Positions 31,792-44,972 are shown, counted from the first letter of the stretch. The stretch: DNA of 64,000 nucleotides from Aquila chrysaetos chrysaetos (GCF_900496995.4 NW_024470386.1:1-64000); one strand, 5' to 3'. Numbers and translations are program-made. Notes: a model not told the origin generated them from the letters alone.

Positions 31792-32929
31792 TCCAGAAGC
31801 GCGCAAGGAGGCAGAGAGGCTGCGGCAGATAAAAGCTCGCCTAGCTGCCCTCGCCTCGCGGCTGGAAGAAAGGTCCAGGCAACTGCAGGTGACCACCGAT
31901 CGCCTGATCAATACTCAAGTGCCACTGCCCATCCAAAGCCCCACTGGGGAACTGTGCATGGCATCGCTTCCTCAGCAGAGGGGTGGAGAAATGGGAGAGC
32001 CTGCTGGAGCTTTGCTGGCACAAGACAAGCAGCATGACTTCTCAGAGAAGGCAGCTGAGGAGCTTCAGGCCCAAGTGGCTGCAGGTGAAGAGGCCTCTGA
32101 TCATGTGAGCGCCCACAGCCCAACTGGTGAGGAGTTAGAGGTGCAGCTCTCAGAGGTGGCAAATGAAAACACCCGCCTGGCTGAAGAGAATGCTCGCCTC
32201 CGTGGGCAGGTGGGTTTGACGGAACACGTTCGAGCTGAAAATGCCGACCTGAAAGGGCAACTGGCGCGAGTGGCAGCGGAGCGAGATGCTGCCATCCAGA
32301 TGAAGGTCTGTCTTCAAACCCAGCTGGAAGAGTTGGAGCGCAAACTGGAAGCCATGAGAGAAATGGCAGAAAGGAGTCAACAGCTGGGGAAGGAGCTTGA
32401 GGAGACAAAGTTAGCGCTCCAGAGGAAAGAAGAGCAAGGCAAGTGTTTGCCGAGGGCTCAGGCAGAAGCACGCGGGGAACACCAAGAAACCCTGCAACTG
32501 TTTCAAGCCCAGCTGGTTTGGGATCAGAAGCTAAACGAGGAAGGCCAGCAGCTACCTCAGGAAGTTGAAGGGCTGGAAAGAGAAAGATCCAACGGTATCA
32601 TTTCCAGGCCGTGCCAGGCTGACGGGGCTGCAGACAAGGAGTCCATCCTCCTGGCGGCTATGAGAAAACAACCGGCGGTGCTGCGAGCGTTCATAGCTCG
32701 ATACAGCTATGATCCTTTCAATGGTCCCAACGAGCGGCCTGAACTAGAGCTTCCTCTAGTTGCTGGACAATACGTGTACGTCTTTGGAGACGTGGACGAA
32801 GACGGTTGGTACGTGGGAGAGCTGACCGACGGCACAAGAGGCTTCGTCCCCTCTAATCTGGTTGAAGAAGTTTCAGATGACGGACAGCCTGATGACACCG
32901 GATTCTGGCTGGAGACAAGTGATTGGTAG
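31792..32929 (+). pseudogene. RIM-binding-protein-like gene, copy 2, N-terminal half deleted
   Basis: The 5' leader (through GCGCCTGGT near 31787) is joined directly to codons that lie ~310 residues into the intact copy-3 protein. About 944 bp is missing relative to 51401-52344. The remaining frame is open to the stop at 32929 but has no ATG at the expected place; the first in-frame ATG is at 31958 and would give 323 residues: the second coiled-coil region plus the SH3 domain. ATTAAA lies at 32972. Substitutions cluster at 31820-31900 and 32520-32580 ([18 protein letters not shown] against [18 protein letters not shown]), suggesting sequence from another paralog. A shortened coiled-coil/SH3 product is conceivable but unproven. 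Confidence 0.75.
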
Positions 32930-34650
32930 CAGGACACAGATGATGTCTGTCCCGTCTTCTTCTATGTTCTTATTAAATCTTTTCCTAAGGATCTCTCTGC
33001 ACAATGTCACTCTCTATCCTGAGTGGATGTGTACTGAAAGGACTATGTGCCAGCTACTGGGGGGGTTGGCGTGGGTGGACTGGGTGCCAGCTACTGGAGT
33101 CAACCGGGGGGTGTAGGCACCCCTGGCTTGTGGTGCCAGCTACTGGCGTGGGTCCCAGTGCAGCCGGGCCCTGGCTGGGCTATCAGGTGGGCAGAGGGTC
33201 TGTGCTGGGTGGCTGTGGGGTTCCTGCAGCACAAATGTGTGAGTGCTGCATGTTTGCAGGGAGCACCAAGACGGACCAGTCAGCAAGTAGGCGACTCGTG
33301 GGGTGGGTCGCAGGGCCGGAATCTGGGCAGGGGTACTGGCAGGGCAGAGAGGCTGTGCCAGTACTCTGGGGATCCATGAACACGCGTGTGCTTGTGAACG
33401 TATAGTGTGTTGTGTGTGTGCCTGCCACTAGTGACCTCCTGTCTCTGGCAGCCCAAGAGGAGGAGGGGACATGGCTGTCTCTGTGTTTTATGAGAGTCCT
33501 CCATGAGGGTACTGTTGACGGCAGCGCCTCGTCTGTGGCAGTCTGTGTGACTGGCCGTGTCAGTGTCCTCTCCGCGGGTGTGTCTGTGTGTGTGTGTGTG
33601 CATCTCTGGGATGCGTGCTCAGCTTCGCTAGAAGTTGCAGCTGCAAGTGGCAAAGTGGCAGCTGCATCCCTCAGCCTGGGCAAAGACTCCAGATGCCCAG
33701 GCACCGGGCTGGGCTCCAGCAGCCAGGCAGGAGTGTACTGGTGGTACTGGTCTGGGCTCCAGGGGCATGGTAGGAGGGGTCCTTGGCTGCAGTGCCTGGA
33801 AGCGGTGGCCAGTCTTGACATCCCGTAACACTGTGGGTCTGTGGGATGCATGGGGGGATCTGAACCCTGCTTCATCCCAAGGGCTTCCAGCTGGGGATGA
33901 GATGTCTGCATTGCTTCAGCTGAATCCCTGCCCAGCCAGAGCGTTTAACCAACACCTCCCTGTCACTGCCTGTGTGTCCTTTTTGTGATGGGCCGAGAAT
34001 ATCAGTGCCCAGAGGGGAACATCTACACCTCTCATAGACATCCGCGCTCTGGTAGGACAAACCATGCTTTTGGAATCGCTCTCTCTCCGCTCTTTAGAGA
34101 GGGACAATTGGTGATTACTGCAGTCAGCTAAAAAGTCCATTCCCCAAGGGTGACTCCGCTGCCTTTCAGGAGCTGAGACATCTCCAGGGAGCCCCGAAGA
34201 GGCAGAGAAAGTGAAGCCCTGGGCTGGTCCTCTGCTCCTGAGCTGGGCCGGCCTCCTGGGACGGAGGGAGCTCCCAGCAAGTGGGCAGCGCTTGTGAGAG
34301 ACGGCTCTGCCCAGGAGCAGCTCCCCTGCGAAGCGCAGCAGGGCTGAAGGCACTGCCTGCAGGTAGCGAGGGGAGACGAGTGAGGCAGAGAGAGGTCAGT
34401 GGGAGGACAGCTGAGCTCCCAGTGTGGGAGAAGGACTTCTGGGAAGACTCCGGCTGCAGGGCAGTGCACATGCGTGAGTTTGCTGGAGGAGTCTCCAAAA
34501 CCTGGCACATCCAAAGCGTCTGTCAGAACAACCCTCACAGTTTGTCCAGTTTGTAGGAAGACGTGCTGCTGAGCAAGGCTTCCCTGCTGCATTGTCAGAG
34601 GGACAGGACACAATGGCTGCCTTCTCCCGGGTACGGCTGCAGAGTGTCAA

Positions 34651-35100
34651 TGTGGTTTGTGACAAAAGAATGTCTAGCGAGAAAAGATGGATAGTAGAGG
34701 TACTAATCAACATTCTTTAGCATAAGTTGTATCGAACATGTAAAGTGTCCAACCGCGCAGAATCACTAGAAAAGGGTCGACTAGTGGACAAGTGAGGAAG
34801 ACTATCAAAGACCACCAGAGGACCCCTGAAGATCACCAAAGATCTCGAGTGCGCCTGCGCCAAGGACATTTACATATACTAATGAGTTCCTGGAATTCAG
34901 ATGAATGTGTGAGTTGTTTCCAGGAAAAATCATGACTATGTATGTCCATTTTGTATATAATCTCAACTGTTGAAAGAATTGGTATGCACGATAGGTGGAA
35001 CGATCCCCCATGCACCCAGCGATGCAATGAAGAATGCCTGCTTTCTAAAACTCCAAAATGGAGTCTTAGAGAGTTTCTGAAGTGCTGACTTCTGGTAACA
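34651..35100 (+). mobile_element. Solo LTR, avian ERV (copy 2)
   Basis: Same element and site as 14323-14772, same length and near-identical sequence. Confidence 0.6.
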
Positions 35101-36041
35101 CTTGAAAGGTCCCTTCCAAGCCAAACTATTCTGTGATTCTAGAATTCTATTATGTGGCTTCTTGTGGCACTTTGCCTGTTAACGAGGCCTTTGGTGCCGA
35201 GTTCCTGAACTGCAGATATTGAAAGAATGCACCAGCCTAGAAGGAAGCCAAAGGCTTCCTGAGGTCCATCCAAGTGTGGGGAGCGAAGGGGAGGACGAGA
35301 GGCAGGTCAGCTCATGGAGCATGTTGAGCACTGTCTGGTCACGCCACAGCAGAGGGCATTCCCCATCTCCCCGGGTGAGGCACGCACACATGATGGTAAC
35401 CTCTCCTTTGTTCAGAGTCCTTCAGTCACATTCCCAGGGCAGACCTATTCCTCCTCCACCCACAGACATCAATGGCTTCCCATTTCGAGGTTCGCACATG
35501 GTTGGAAGGATGTGCTAAAACCCTCAACCACCGCCTTGCTTCTTGCCGAGTTCCCTCCACCCTCTTTGGCATCCCTAGGCACTGCCAGTCACCGCCTAAT
35601 CACTAACTGAGAAGTTAAGAAGCTCTTAAGGCTTTCCATCTCATTGTCAGGGGATGACCACGTTTCTCCAGTCACCATTCATGCATGCTAAAAACCCCAG
35701 TTGAGGAAGCACATCTTGTGGAGGGGAGAACCTCCCCGAGGCCCCTTTGCGCTTCTTGAGGTCCAAGCACTTGTGCAAGGCTCCAGGAGGAGTGAATTTG
35801 GTGCCCGCCTTTGCATTGCAGATGGGTGGTCTGCAGCGGGCAGGGAACGGGCCAGGACTGCGACCAGGAATGCCGTGGGAGGGGAGGTCCGTCGCTCAGG
35901 GAGACAAGGATGAAGGGTGGGCATTGAGGGTTGTGGTGTTGCTCTTCCCAAGTCACCATTACGCGTGAGGAAGCTCTGCTTCCCTGGCGATGGCCAAACA
36001 TCTGCCTGCCGTTGGGAAGCCCCAGGGAGCCCCCTTCGGGA

Positions 36042-36047
36042 GTCTCT

Positions 36048-36087
<40 letters not shown>

Positions 36088-36115
36088 CTTGGTGGTTCGA
36101 GCCCACCCAGGGACG
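36042..36115 (+). tRNA. tRNA-Asn(GTT), copy 2
   Basis: Identical in sequence to the copy-1 tRNA, with the same AGCTT variable loop and all stems paired. It is followed by the same CR1-like tail, ending in A8 at 36203. Confidence 0.88.
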
Positions 36116-36203
36116 GCTCTCCCCTCTCGCCTGCCTATGCCACAGCCTCCTAACATTTAAGGTCCCTTCCAACCCAAGGCGTCCTATGGCTCTAGAAAAA
36201 AAA
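36042..36203 (+). mobile_element. tRNA-Asn/CR1 SINE-like composite (copy 2)
   Basis: Same composite as 15715-15877, with an A-run one base shorter. Confidence 0.5.
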
Positions 36204-39200
36204 CACAGGCGATTCAGTCCCCTCACCAAAGCCAGAGGAGGGAAAGAAAACTGATAGCAGCAGTCCCTTATTCTGATTTGCCTGCCCAGCTTGGGGAGCA
36301 GGGCTTAGCTCCCACCTGGGCTCAGCCCAGCACATAATTTGCCTTAGTTCTACTTTCACTAAAGACACTAACAGTAGCATGCTCTAAAAACATTTCTTCT
36401 TATTCTTCTTGATGGTCATAAAACTCATTTCTTTACTCTTAGTAAACTTAATTGCTTTAATGTTCTGCCTTTCACCTGACTTGATCCCCCTCCACTGCTG
36501 CTTGTTCTTCTCCAGACTCCTGCCTTCAGGCACAAGGGCCTGGGACACCCCACCAGTATCAGTCCCCTGCCTAAGGAAAAGTCTTCTCCTCTGGAGCCCA
36601 AGGCTCCGCCACTTGCTCTCCTCACCCCCCCGGCATCTGGGACCCCACCATTTCATGGTCACTACAGCCAAGGATGACACCGAGTATCACATCCCTGACC
36701 ACATCTTCCGTGTTTGCCAGTACTGGGGCCAGGTGAAGCACCCAGGGCCCTTGCTGGCCCACCTAGGAGCTGTCTGAAGAAGTTGTCCCGAGATCCTCCA
36801 GACTGTTTGCACCCTGTTGGACCTGGTCCATGGATGCCAGGGCAATTAGTCCCCAGCAGGAACTGGCTCATTGACCTGCAGTCTTCATTGGGCTGCTGAC
36901 AGAAGACTTCTCCTGCTTCCTCACCCTCATGGAGAGGTTCAGAACTGCCAGCACGATGTCACCCTTCCTGCTTCCTCTAATCCTCAGTGACAGAAGCTAA
37001 CCCATCCTGGAAGAGCTCCACACATCCGAGCTGCCCCTTCACACAGGGCCAGCCCCATGCTCACCTTCCCTGGCACTCTCTTCTGCAGAGCCTCTATCCC
37101 TCTTTTGCAGCACCCCAGGTGAGCAAGCTGTCCCACCACATCTAATTTCATCCAAAACCTTCACAGTGCTGTGAGGCTCCAGCTCCTCCTGCCTGTGCAC
37201 GTTTGGGCTGCAGCATCCCAGCCGTGGCACCGGGGCTGGGCACAGACTCCTTGCAGGCAGATACGGTAACAGGGACCCAGGACCCCACGCTGCTTCACAC
37301 GCTAGAGTGTTTGACAGAAGTTCGTGCAACAAGGAACTGAGCTGCCCACAGACTGCCCTGCTGTCTCCAAGGCCAGAGAAACACGGCTGGGGAATGACAC
37401 CGTGTCCAGAGAGGCGTTTGGTGACTCTGCAGAAATGCTGCAGGGCTGTGGGGCTTGTAGGACAAACTCCAGCAAGGAGAGGGTGCTGCAGAGAAAGTCT
37501 TTGGAGGTGGACACCTTTTGGTCCATCCCCACTGTGACTGTGGACATTGCCATCATCACCTTCCTTCCGCACGCCATCAGGCATGGGAGGAGAGGTTCAG
37601 AGAGAGGAGAACGGTCCCGGGTGGAGAGCACAAGCACAGGGCTGGGCACCCTGCTGTGGCCTGCCTCCTTGTCCTGCGGCACCACCAAGGGATGGACCTT
37701 GCGTCTGTGGCGTGGTGTTGCTGTTCAGGCGATGGCAGACAGGCACCGGACCCCTTTGGCAGGCCCTTGGGTGCCTGCCCCACACCAGCTCCACCAGGGC
37801 ACGGCTCCCCTGGAGGTCCTGTGCTGTGTTTGCCTGCTGAGTGCAGTTGTATTTGGCACTCTAGGCACCTGGCGTGGCACTGGAGGCTTTTTTCTTGATG
37901 CCATTCAGTAAATGAAAATAAATAAGGTGTCTTCAGCACAGGGATGTGGACGTGTCTTAGCTTTGCCGTGACTGGTACTCTAGTCAATGCAGTGGAGAGA
38001 GAGACACCGGGGTCTCCTTCTGGTGCGCCCCTGTGCTTGGTCAGCCCAAGAGCTCCATGTGCTCCAGAGATATATGTGACAAGGTGCATTCAGGTGCCCT
38101 GAACGTGCAGGTCCAGTGTCACGCAGGATGGCCAAGGATATCCCCATTCCCGCTCTGGACCTCAGCTGAGGCTCGGGAAGGCTGTGGGTATTCTCAGAGA
38201 TTTTCCACCAGAGCTTGCAAACACTTGCATACGTCTTGGACGAACCCTGGCCCCTCAGTCATCAGCAAGTGTCTGTGGGTGAGCAACCGAGTGCCCACAG
38301 AACAAAGACCAGGGAATCAGAGCAGGGGCTCACCTGCAGGCAATGCTTTTGTCCCCCCCGGAATTGAAGCAAGAGGAATCCCAGCTCCTCTGGCTGTGTG
38401 GGCTGCATGGGGGGAGCTGAATCCTGCTTCTTCCAGCTGGGGATGACATGCCTGCATTGCCTCAGCCGAACAACAGCTCTGCAAAGGGGAAGCCAACCCC
38501 TCCCTGCCCGCGTGTCCTTTTTGTTACGGGACAGGAACGGCGGTGTCCGGAGGGGAACATCGACGCCTCTCGCAGACAACCATGCTCTGTTAGAACAATT
38601 TCTGCCGCAGGAATCAGTCCCTCTCTGCTGTTGAGAGAGGGACCATTAGTGATTACTTTTGAGGACTCCAAAGCACGCTCCCCAGGGATGACCCTGCTGC
38701 CTTTCAGGCTCTGTCAGCCCTGGAGCCCCAGGGACACGTGGAGGGAGCGCAGAGGGGTCAGAGAAAGGGCTGCCTTGGGCTGGTCCCTCTGCTGCTGGGC
38801 TCCTGGGACGGGGGGAGCTCGTGGCAAAGGAGCAGCGCTGCACAAAGACAGCTCTGCCCAGGAGCAGCTCCTCTGCAAAGCGCAGCACTGCCTGCAGGCA
38901 GTGAGAGGAGAGGCGAGGAGCAAGAGAGAGGTTACAGGCAGTGTGGAGTGGGAGGATGCCGAGAGCTCACTGGGGAAGAATCATCATCACAGCTCATAAC
39001 CCAGTAAGTCTCTGGCTGCAGGGCAATGTACCGGAGTTTCCTGGAGGGGTCTCCTAGAGCTGGCACATCCCAGAGCAGATAGGATCTGCCAGGATGGCTC
39101 TCAGGGTTTCTTTCGCGTGGAGAAGGATGTGCAGCAGAGCAGGGCTTCCCTGCTGCACCCTCTGGGCGACAGGGCATCATCACAGGTCCCTTTTCCCGGG

Positions 39201-39667
39201 GTTGTCCGCAGGGGTGTGAAGCCGGGCGTGCACCCAGGGGTGCCCAGGGCTGTCCTTCAGAGCAGGGTCCCTGCACCCCAGGGCTCTGTGTGCCGGGGCT
39301 CTGCTCCCCACGGCACTCTGGGGAGAAGCTGTGGGTGGAAGGAGCAACCCCCGGCAGGGCAGGGTCCTTCTGCTGTCGGGAGGGTGCTGCGTGGGCCAGG
39401 GCTGCTCGGAGCTCCACATCACCCCAGGACATCTCTGAGGGCAGTTTTGAAGAGGAATGCCAAGGTGGTGGTTAAATGAAAGGAAAGGAGTCTGTGCTTT
39501 GTGTTTTCTCCTCTTGGTTGTCTGGGCGGGCAGTGGGGGAATAGGAATTTATTTCTCTGTTCTGGAGAAGGCACTGAGACCCCAGCTCTCATTCGGACTT
39601 GTCCGAGTTGCTCCTCAGACCATGGACACACAGAGATGCCCCTGGGCAGTGTCCTGCTGCCAGGAGG

Positions 39668-39787
39668 CATCTGCAGGGCAGAGTTGAGCACGCACTGGGT
39701 GGGATGGGGTCTGTGAGCGAGGACATGGCAGAGACGTGGGGACCGAGAAGCAGATGCCAGCAGGGACTGCTCCAGGCAGCAGAGACA
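39668..39787 (+). repeat. 120-bp direct repeat, left member (copy 2)
   Basis: Differs from its right partner (40460-40579) at only one base (GACATGG against GACACGG), much closer than the copy-1 pair, suggesting homogenisation. Confidence 0.88.
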
Positions 39788-40459
39788 TGGGTAGGGAATG
39801 AGAGGACATTGCTAACAGAATAGTCTTGTAGGGCAATGGGAGCACCTCCCTGACAGCTTTTTCATGTCAGTGTTTTCAGATGATGAGTCAGCTCCTTGTC
39901 AGCCAAACCTCCAGCAGAGTAGTCTCTCCTGGGCGTCACTATGTCCCTTCCTGGCATTGCCTCCCCTTGCAAAAGCACTGTGGTATTTCTCCTTGTGTCC
40001 CCAATTGCCCATGCTGCTGCTGTTCTGGTTTTGAGACTCTCTGGGGCTGGGGGTTTCAGCTGCAGCTCAGACACTCACCCTCTGCATCCTGCCATGCAGA
40101 TTTCTCCATGGCAGGAAGATGTCCAATCCCCCTTCTAACCAGCGGGGCTCTGGGCAATGCAGTGCATGGGGTGGGAAGAAGCTGAGTCTCCCTTCAGGAC
40201 ACCCCACCTCTAGGACATCCGAATGGAAGCACACAGCTCTTCATCAAGGTCTTTCTCATATCTGGGAGCCCAACAGAGAAGACGGGGAGTAAGTGGGCTG
40301 CTGCATGTGGGCAACTTGAATGAGGCCAAGCTGTCCCTGGCTGAGATCAGGCCTGGTGGACAGACGGGTTGTCCTCACTCTGCACGAAGGGACAGTCCTT
40401 TGGCCTCCCAGGACCCTCAAGATTTCACTTGGAGTGCAGTACAAATGCCAGGCTTGAGG

Positions 40460-40579
40460 CATCTGCAGGGCAGAGTTGAGCACGCACTGGGTGGGATGGG
40501 GTCTGTGAGCGAGGACACGGCAGAGACGTGGGGACCGAGAAGCAGATGCCAGCAGGGACTGCTCCAGGCAGCAGAGACA
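40460..40579 (+). repeat. 120-bp direct repeat, right member (copy 2)
   Basis: Partner of 39668-39787 at 792-bp spacing. Confidence 0.88.
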
Positions 40580-41190
40580 CGAAGAGGGAGGGAGAGTCAA
40601 CTACTCGCAGAAACGCCGTGGGAGGTGGGTGATTCAAGCACCTGCCTGTCATCCCCTGCGGTGCAGACACCTTCTCCTGAGGAATCCTCTGGACTCCTCT
40701 CCCACTCAGCAGAGCCTCTGCTCCCAAGGCTGTGGGGCCCAGGACATGAGACACCTCCTTGGCAGCTGGACCTCCAGAAGGAGAGGTGCATGCGTCTTCC
40801 AACGTGCTACACAACAACGTGGCTAAAAGCACCTGCCCGGGAGTGCCACTGTCTGTGAGGTGGTGAGTACAGGGAGGTAAGGAGAAGGCTTCGCTGCATG
40901 CCTGTCTGTCCTTGTCACTTTGCTTCATCTGGTGGGAGTACTGCGATATTCCTCCTTGTGTCTCCACATGTACGTGGTGCCCTTGGTCTCTGGGCTTTGG
41001 GTGGGGGTGCAGGTCAGCTTCTTTTCTGACAGTGACCCTGTAGGACCTGCCTGGAGATGTCTTCAATGGGAACTAGGTGCTGATGCTCCATTTTTGTCAG
41101 AAGATTTTAGGGTTTTTTCCTTGAAAAATCTCTCAAAACTTCTGACTGTCTTTTCCTTCTTAAACAGACCCCGATGCCTAGAGGCAGCAA

Positions 41191-42102
41191 ATGCCCAACA
41201 GCAGCTCCATCACCCAGTTCCTCCTCCTGGAGTTTGCAGACACGCGGGAGCTGCAGCTCTTGCACTTCTGGCTCTTCCTGGGCATCTACCTGGCTGCCCT
41301 CCTGGGCAACGGCCTCATCATCATCGCTGTAGCCTGCGACCAGCACCTCCACACCCCCATGTACTTCTTCCTCCTCAACCTCTCCCTCCTCGACCTGGGC
41401 TCCATCTCCACCACTGTCCCCAAATCCATGGCCAACTCCCTCTGGGACACCAGGGATATTTCCTATGCAGGATGCACTGCTCAGGTCTTTTTCTTTCTCT
41501 TCTTGATGTCAGTGGAGTATTTTCTTCTCACCCTCGTGGCCTATGACCGCTACGTTGCCATCTGCAAACCCCTGCACTACGGGACCCTCCCGGGCAGCAG
41601 AGCTTGTGCCAACATGGCAGCAGCTGCCTGGGGCAGTGGTTTCCTCTATGCCGTGCTGCACACTGCCAATACATTTTCACTGCCACTCTGCCAAGGCAAT
41701 GCCGTGAACCAGTTCTTCTGTGAAATCCCTCAGATCCTCAAGCTCTGCTGCTCCAACTCATACCTCAGGGAATTTGAGGTTCTTGTATTTAGTGCTATTT
41801 TAGCTTTTGGGTGTTTTGTTTTCATTGTGCTGTCCTATGCGCAGATCTTCAGGGCTGTGCTGAGGATCCCCTCCGAGCAGGGACGCCACAAAGCCTTTTC
41901 CACGTGCCTGCCTCACCTGGCCGTGGTCTCCCTTTATGTCAGTACTGCCACATTTGCCTGCCTGAAGCCCCCCTCCATCTCCTCCCATTCCCTCAATCTG
42001 GTGGTAGCTGTTCTGTACTCGGTGGTGCCTCCTGCAGTGAACCCCCTCATCTACAGCTTGAGGAACCAAGATCTCAAGGATGCCATGAGGAAAGTGTTTT
42101 AA
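41191..42102 (+). CDS. Olfactory receptor, OR14-like (copy 2), 303 aa
   Basis: An intact odorant receptor with the same motifs as copy 1, ending AMRKVF. The N-terminus is MPNSSS (N3 glycosylation site kept). Residues are I32, I212 and V271. Start context and the upstream acceptor are unchanged. As the version with no odd substitution and the shorter tail shared with copy 3, it is the best guess for the consensus allele of the array. Confidence 0.94.
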   Translation: MPNSSSITQFLLLEFADTRELQLLHFWLFLGIYLAALLGNGLIIIAVACDQHLHTPMYFFLLNLSLLDLGSISTTVPKSMANSLWDTRDISYAGCTAQVFFFLFLMSVEYFLLTLVAYDRYVAICKPLHYGTLPGSRACANMAAAAWGSGFLYAVLHTANTFSLPLCQGNAVNQFFCEIPQILKLCCSNSYLREFEVLVFSAILAFGCFVFIVLSYAQIFRAVLRIPSEQGRHKAFSTCLPHLAVVSLYVSTATFACLKPPSISSHSLNLVVAVLYSVVPPAVNPLIYSLRNQDLKDAMRKVF

Positions 42103-43752
42103 TGGACATTTTTCGGTAGTTACAAACTTCTCTCTACACAAATGGCTCCCATGGTATCCTATTGCAGGCACGTGCTTTGTTCGTTTATCATTGTCATTAT
42201 TATTATTATCTGTAGAACATAAATGTTTGGATTGACTTTACTGCTAAGGATGAATGTACCTTCTCTGTGTCACCTGACTCTCAGATGACAAACCTTTCAA
42301 AGACTGCATCACAGCTGCATCTCCCATAGCTTCCTCGTGATAAAATGGCATCTCCCCAGCGCGCTGCCTGAAGACTGCGCTCTTCATCCAAAGCTGGCGA
42401 CAAGAACAGGCATGAGCAAATGCTCCCCAAAGGGGCCTGTCGCTCCATGGATTCAGGAGCAAAAAAGTCATTGTCTTGCTGGTGCCTTTCAGAGACTGCA
42501 GCTTGGATTTGGGACTTACCCACTGGTGTCTAGTGACAGTGGAGATGGTGAGCAGTCACGGAGCCACTGAGGTACATGGCCTGGGCTGTCGCACATGTGA
42601 CACGCGCATGATGTCCTTCAGGAAGAGAGTCTGGAGCTGCCTGGAGACCCCAGGGGTCAACATGGACAGCGTGTGCCTCGGACGGGCAGTGACTGGAGCC
42701 CCACACAGTGAGAGATGGCCCACAGTGGACTCACTCAAAGGAAAGTGCTAAACGCAGGCATCCAAAGGAAAAGAAGCACTCTACAATCCCCGAGGAGGAA
42801 ATGGGGAGCCAGCAGGCACAAGGAAGAGAGGCTGGAGAGTCATTCATGTCACCTTCAGGCACAACTGAACCTCTGCTCTCCTTGGAAATGTACCATATTC
42901 CCTTCAAGCACCTTCCATCTCCACAGAGCCCCAGAGCGGGGCTTCGCAGCAGTGATGCGCACCCAGCTCTGAGGGCCAGTGGGGAGCACAAGGAGAGCCC
43001 AGGAATGACCAGAATGTTCAGGAGAAGGTGACATGGGATCTGACCTGGGCTAGAGTTTGCATCGCAAAACATGACAATGTTCAGCTCATTCAAAACTGTT
43101 GCCAGACCGTGGATAACCTGAAGCACGCTCACAGTGCAGAGCCAGACGTTCTTGGTCTGGTGCTTGGTTCCTGGTGCTCCAGCAGGCCTGGGAAATGGCT
43201 GCAGAAGGACTGGTGCCTCCCACTCCCCATGCCTTTATGCCATCGTCCCTCCTGAAGAGTGACATCGAAACGGGGGCTGGCAGCCTGTGTCGGGGCTGGC
43301 ACTGACGGAAGCATGACCCAGCAGCCCCGTGAGTTTGCTGCTGTCCCTCACTCAGGTCCCTGGGCCTAGCACATGTCCTTGAGACAGCCTCCCCCACCCC
43401 GTCTGCTGGCTCTTACCCTCAAAAGGCAGCCCCAGTCCTGACCAGTCCAGGGGAGGGCTGATCTTTCAAATGTGACCAGCTCCATCTGTACTGGGGGAGC
43501 ATCCAGCCCTTCCCAGGCTCACCCATTCCCAGGCCCTGGAGCAGGGGGGGTCTTCAGACTCTTGGGCACCACGGTCTGTTGTGCAGACCATGCCAGGGGG
43601 ATGCTTCCCCACCCCTGAACGCACCCTGCACCGTGTGGTGTCTGCACAGGTTGGCTGTGGGGCAGCGGGGCTCTGCTGGTGCAGGGGTGAGGATGTGAAC
43701 CTGAGCCACAAGGTTCCTGGGAGCTCCCACACTACCAGGACATCCCAAAAAA

Positions 43753-44972
43753 GACTTGTAAGAAGGGCTTCTCTAGGTATGTCAGCCAGCAAAGGAAGGT
43801 CAAAGGAAGGGTAACCGCCTCGTGAACACAACTGGCAGACTGGTAACAGCAGACGAGGAGAAGGCTGAGGTACTCAACAACTGTTATGCTTCCTTCTTCA
43901 CCGGCAAGCTCTCTTCCCGCACCTCTTGAGTGGATGGGCCTCAAGGCAGGGACTGAGGGAGCAAAGTCCCTCCCGCTGTGTCCTGGGTTCAGCTGGGATA
44001 GAGTTAATTTTCACAGGAGCCTGGGAGGGGGCACAGCCAGGGCAGCTGACCTGAACTAGCCAAGGAGCTATTCCATACCATGTGCAGTCATGCTCACTAT
44101 ACAAATGGGGAGCGGGCTGGGGGGAGCTCTCTGCTCTCGGTGTGGGAAGCGGCAGAGTGTCAGGTTCCAGGTGGTGAGCCGTTGCACTGTGCATCACTCG
44201 TTTTGCATATTCTTTTATTAGTACCATTGTTGTTGTTGTAACTTCTCTTTTTGAGTTGTCCCAGTAAACTGTCCTTAGCGCAACCCAAAATGTTCCATTT
44301 CTTTTTCTTTTCTCCCTTCTGATTCTCCTCCCCATCCCAGCGGAGCGGGGTGGGGAGGAGTGAGCGAGTGGCTGCGTGGTGCTTTGTTACCGGCTGGGCT
44401 GAAGCCACGACACGCTGTAAGAGAAGGTCAGGTTTGAGACCACCTGAGGAACCTGAACATGCAGAAGCCCATGGGACCTGACAAGATGCATCCCGGAGAC
44501 CCGAGGGAATTGGCTGAGGTAGTTGCCAAGCCATTCTCCACGATATCGGAAAAGTCATGGCAGTCAGGTGAAGTCCCCGGTGACTGGGAAAAGGGAAACA
44601 TTGCACCCATTTTTTAAAAGGGTAGAAAGGAGGACCGTGGGAGCTAGGGACCAGTCAGCCTCACCTCTGTGCCTGGGAAGGTCATGGAGCAGATCCTCCC
44701 TAAAGCTATGCTAAGGGATCGAGTGACTGCACCCTCAGCAAATTTGCAGATGACACCAAGCTGAGTGGTGCAGTTGACACACCTGAGGGACAGGATCCCA
44801 TCCAGAGAGACCTGGACAAGCTTGAGAAGTAGGCCCAGGTGAACCTCGTGAGGTTCAACAAGGCCAAGTGCAAGGTCCTGCACCTGGGTTCAGGCAACCC
44901 CCACTATCAATACAGGCTGGGGGATGAAGGGATTGAGAGCAGCCCTGTGGAGAAGCACTTGGGGGTACTGGT
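43753..44972 (+). mobile_element. CR1 LINE fragment, interrupted by a solo LTR (copy 2)
   Basis: Same element, same internal deletion and same cut end at the junction with copy 3. The left part is 43753-43978 and the right part 44413-44972. Confidence 0.9.
43979..44412 (+). mobile_element. Solo LTR, ERVL-type, nested in CR1 (copy 2)
   Basis: Same insertion, 434 bp, with CGCTG on both sides. Confidence 0.9.

Larger units (their letters stand above)
24651..44972 (+). repeat. Tandem segmental duplication, unit copy 2 (20,322 bp)
   Basis: Second copy. It starts directly after the CR1 end of copy 1. Relative to copies 1 and 3 it carries a private 644-bp solo LTR (30623-31266), one extra 53-bp minisatellite unit, and a ~0.94-kb deletion in the RIM-BP-like gene. 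The stretch from about 30590 to 32580 also holds clustered substitutions not seen in the other copies. Confidence 0.96.

Noticed and set aside
31769-32929. 386-codon frame of RIM-BP copy 2 taken as a complete protein
   Set aside because: The frame opens on TTG in the fused leader. There is no ATG until 31958, and the N-terminal coiled coil is missing.
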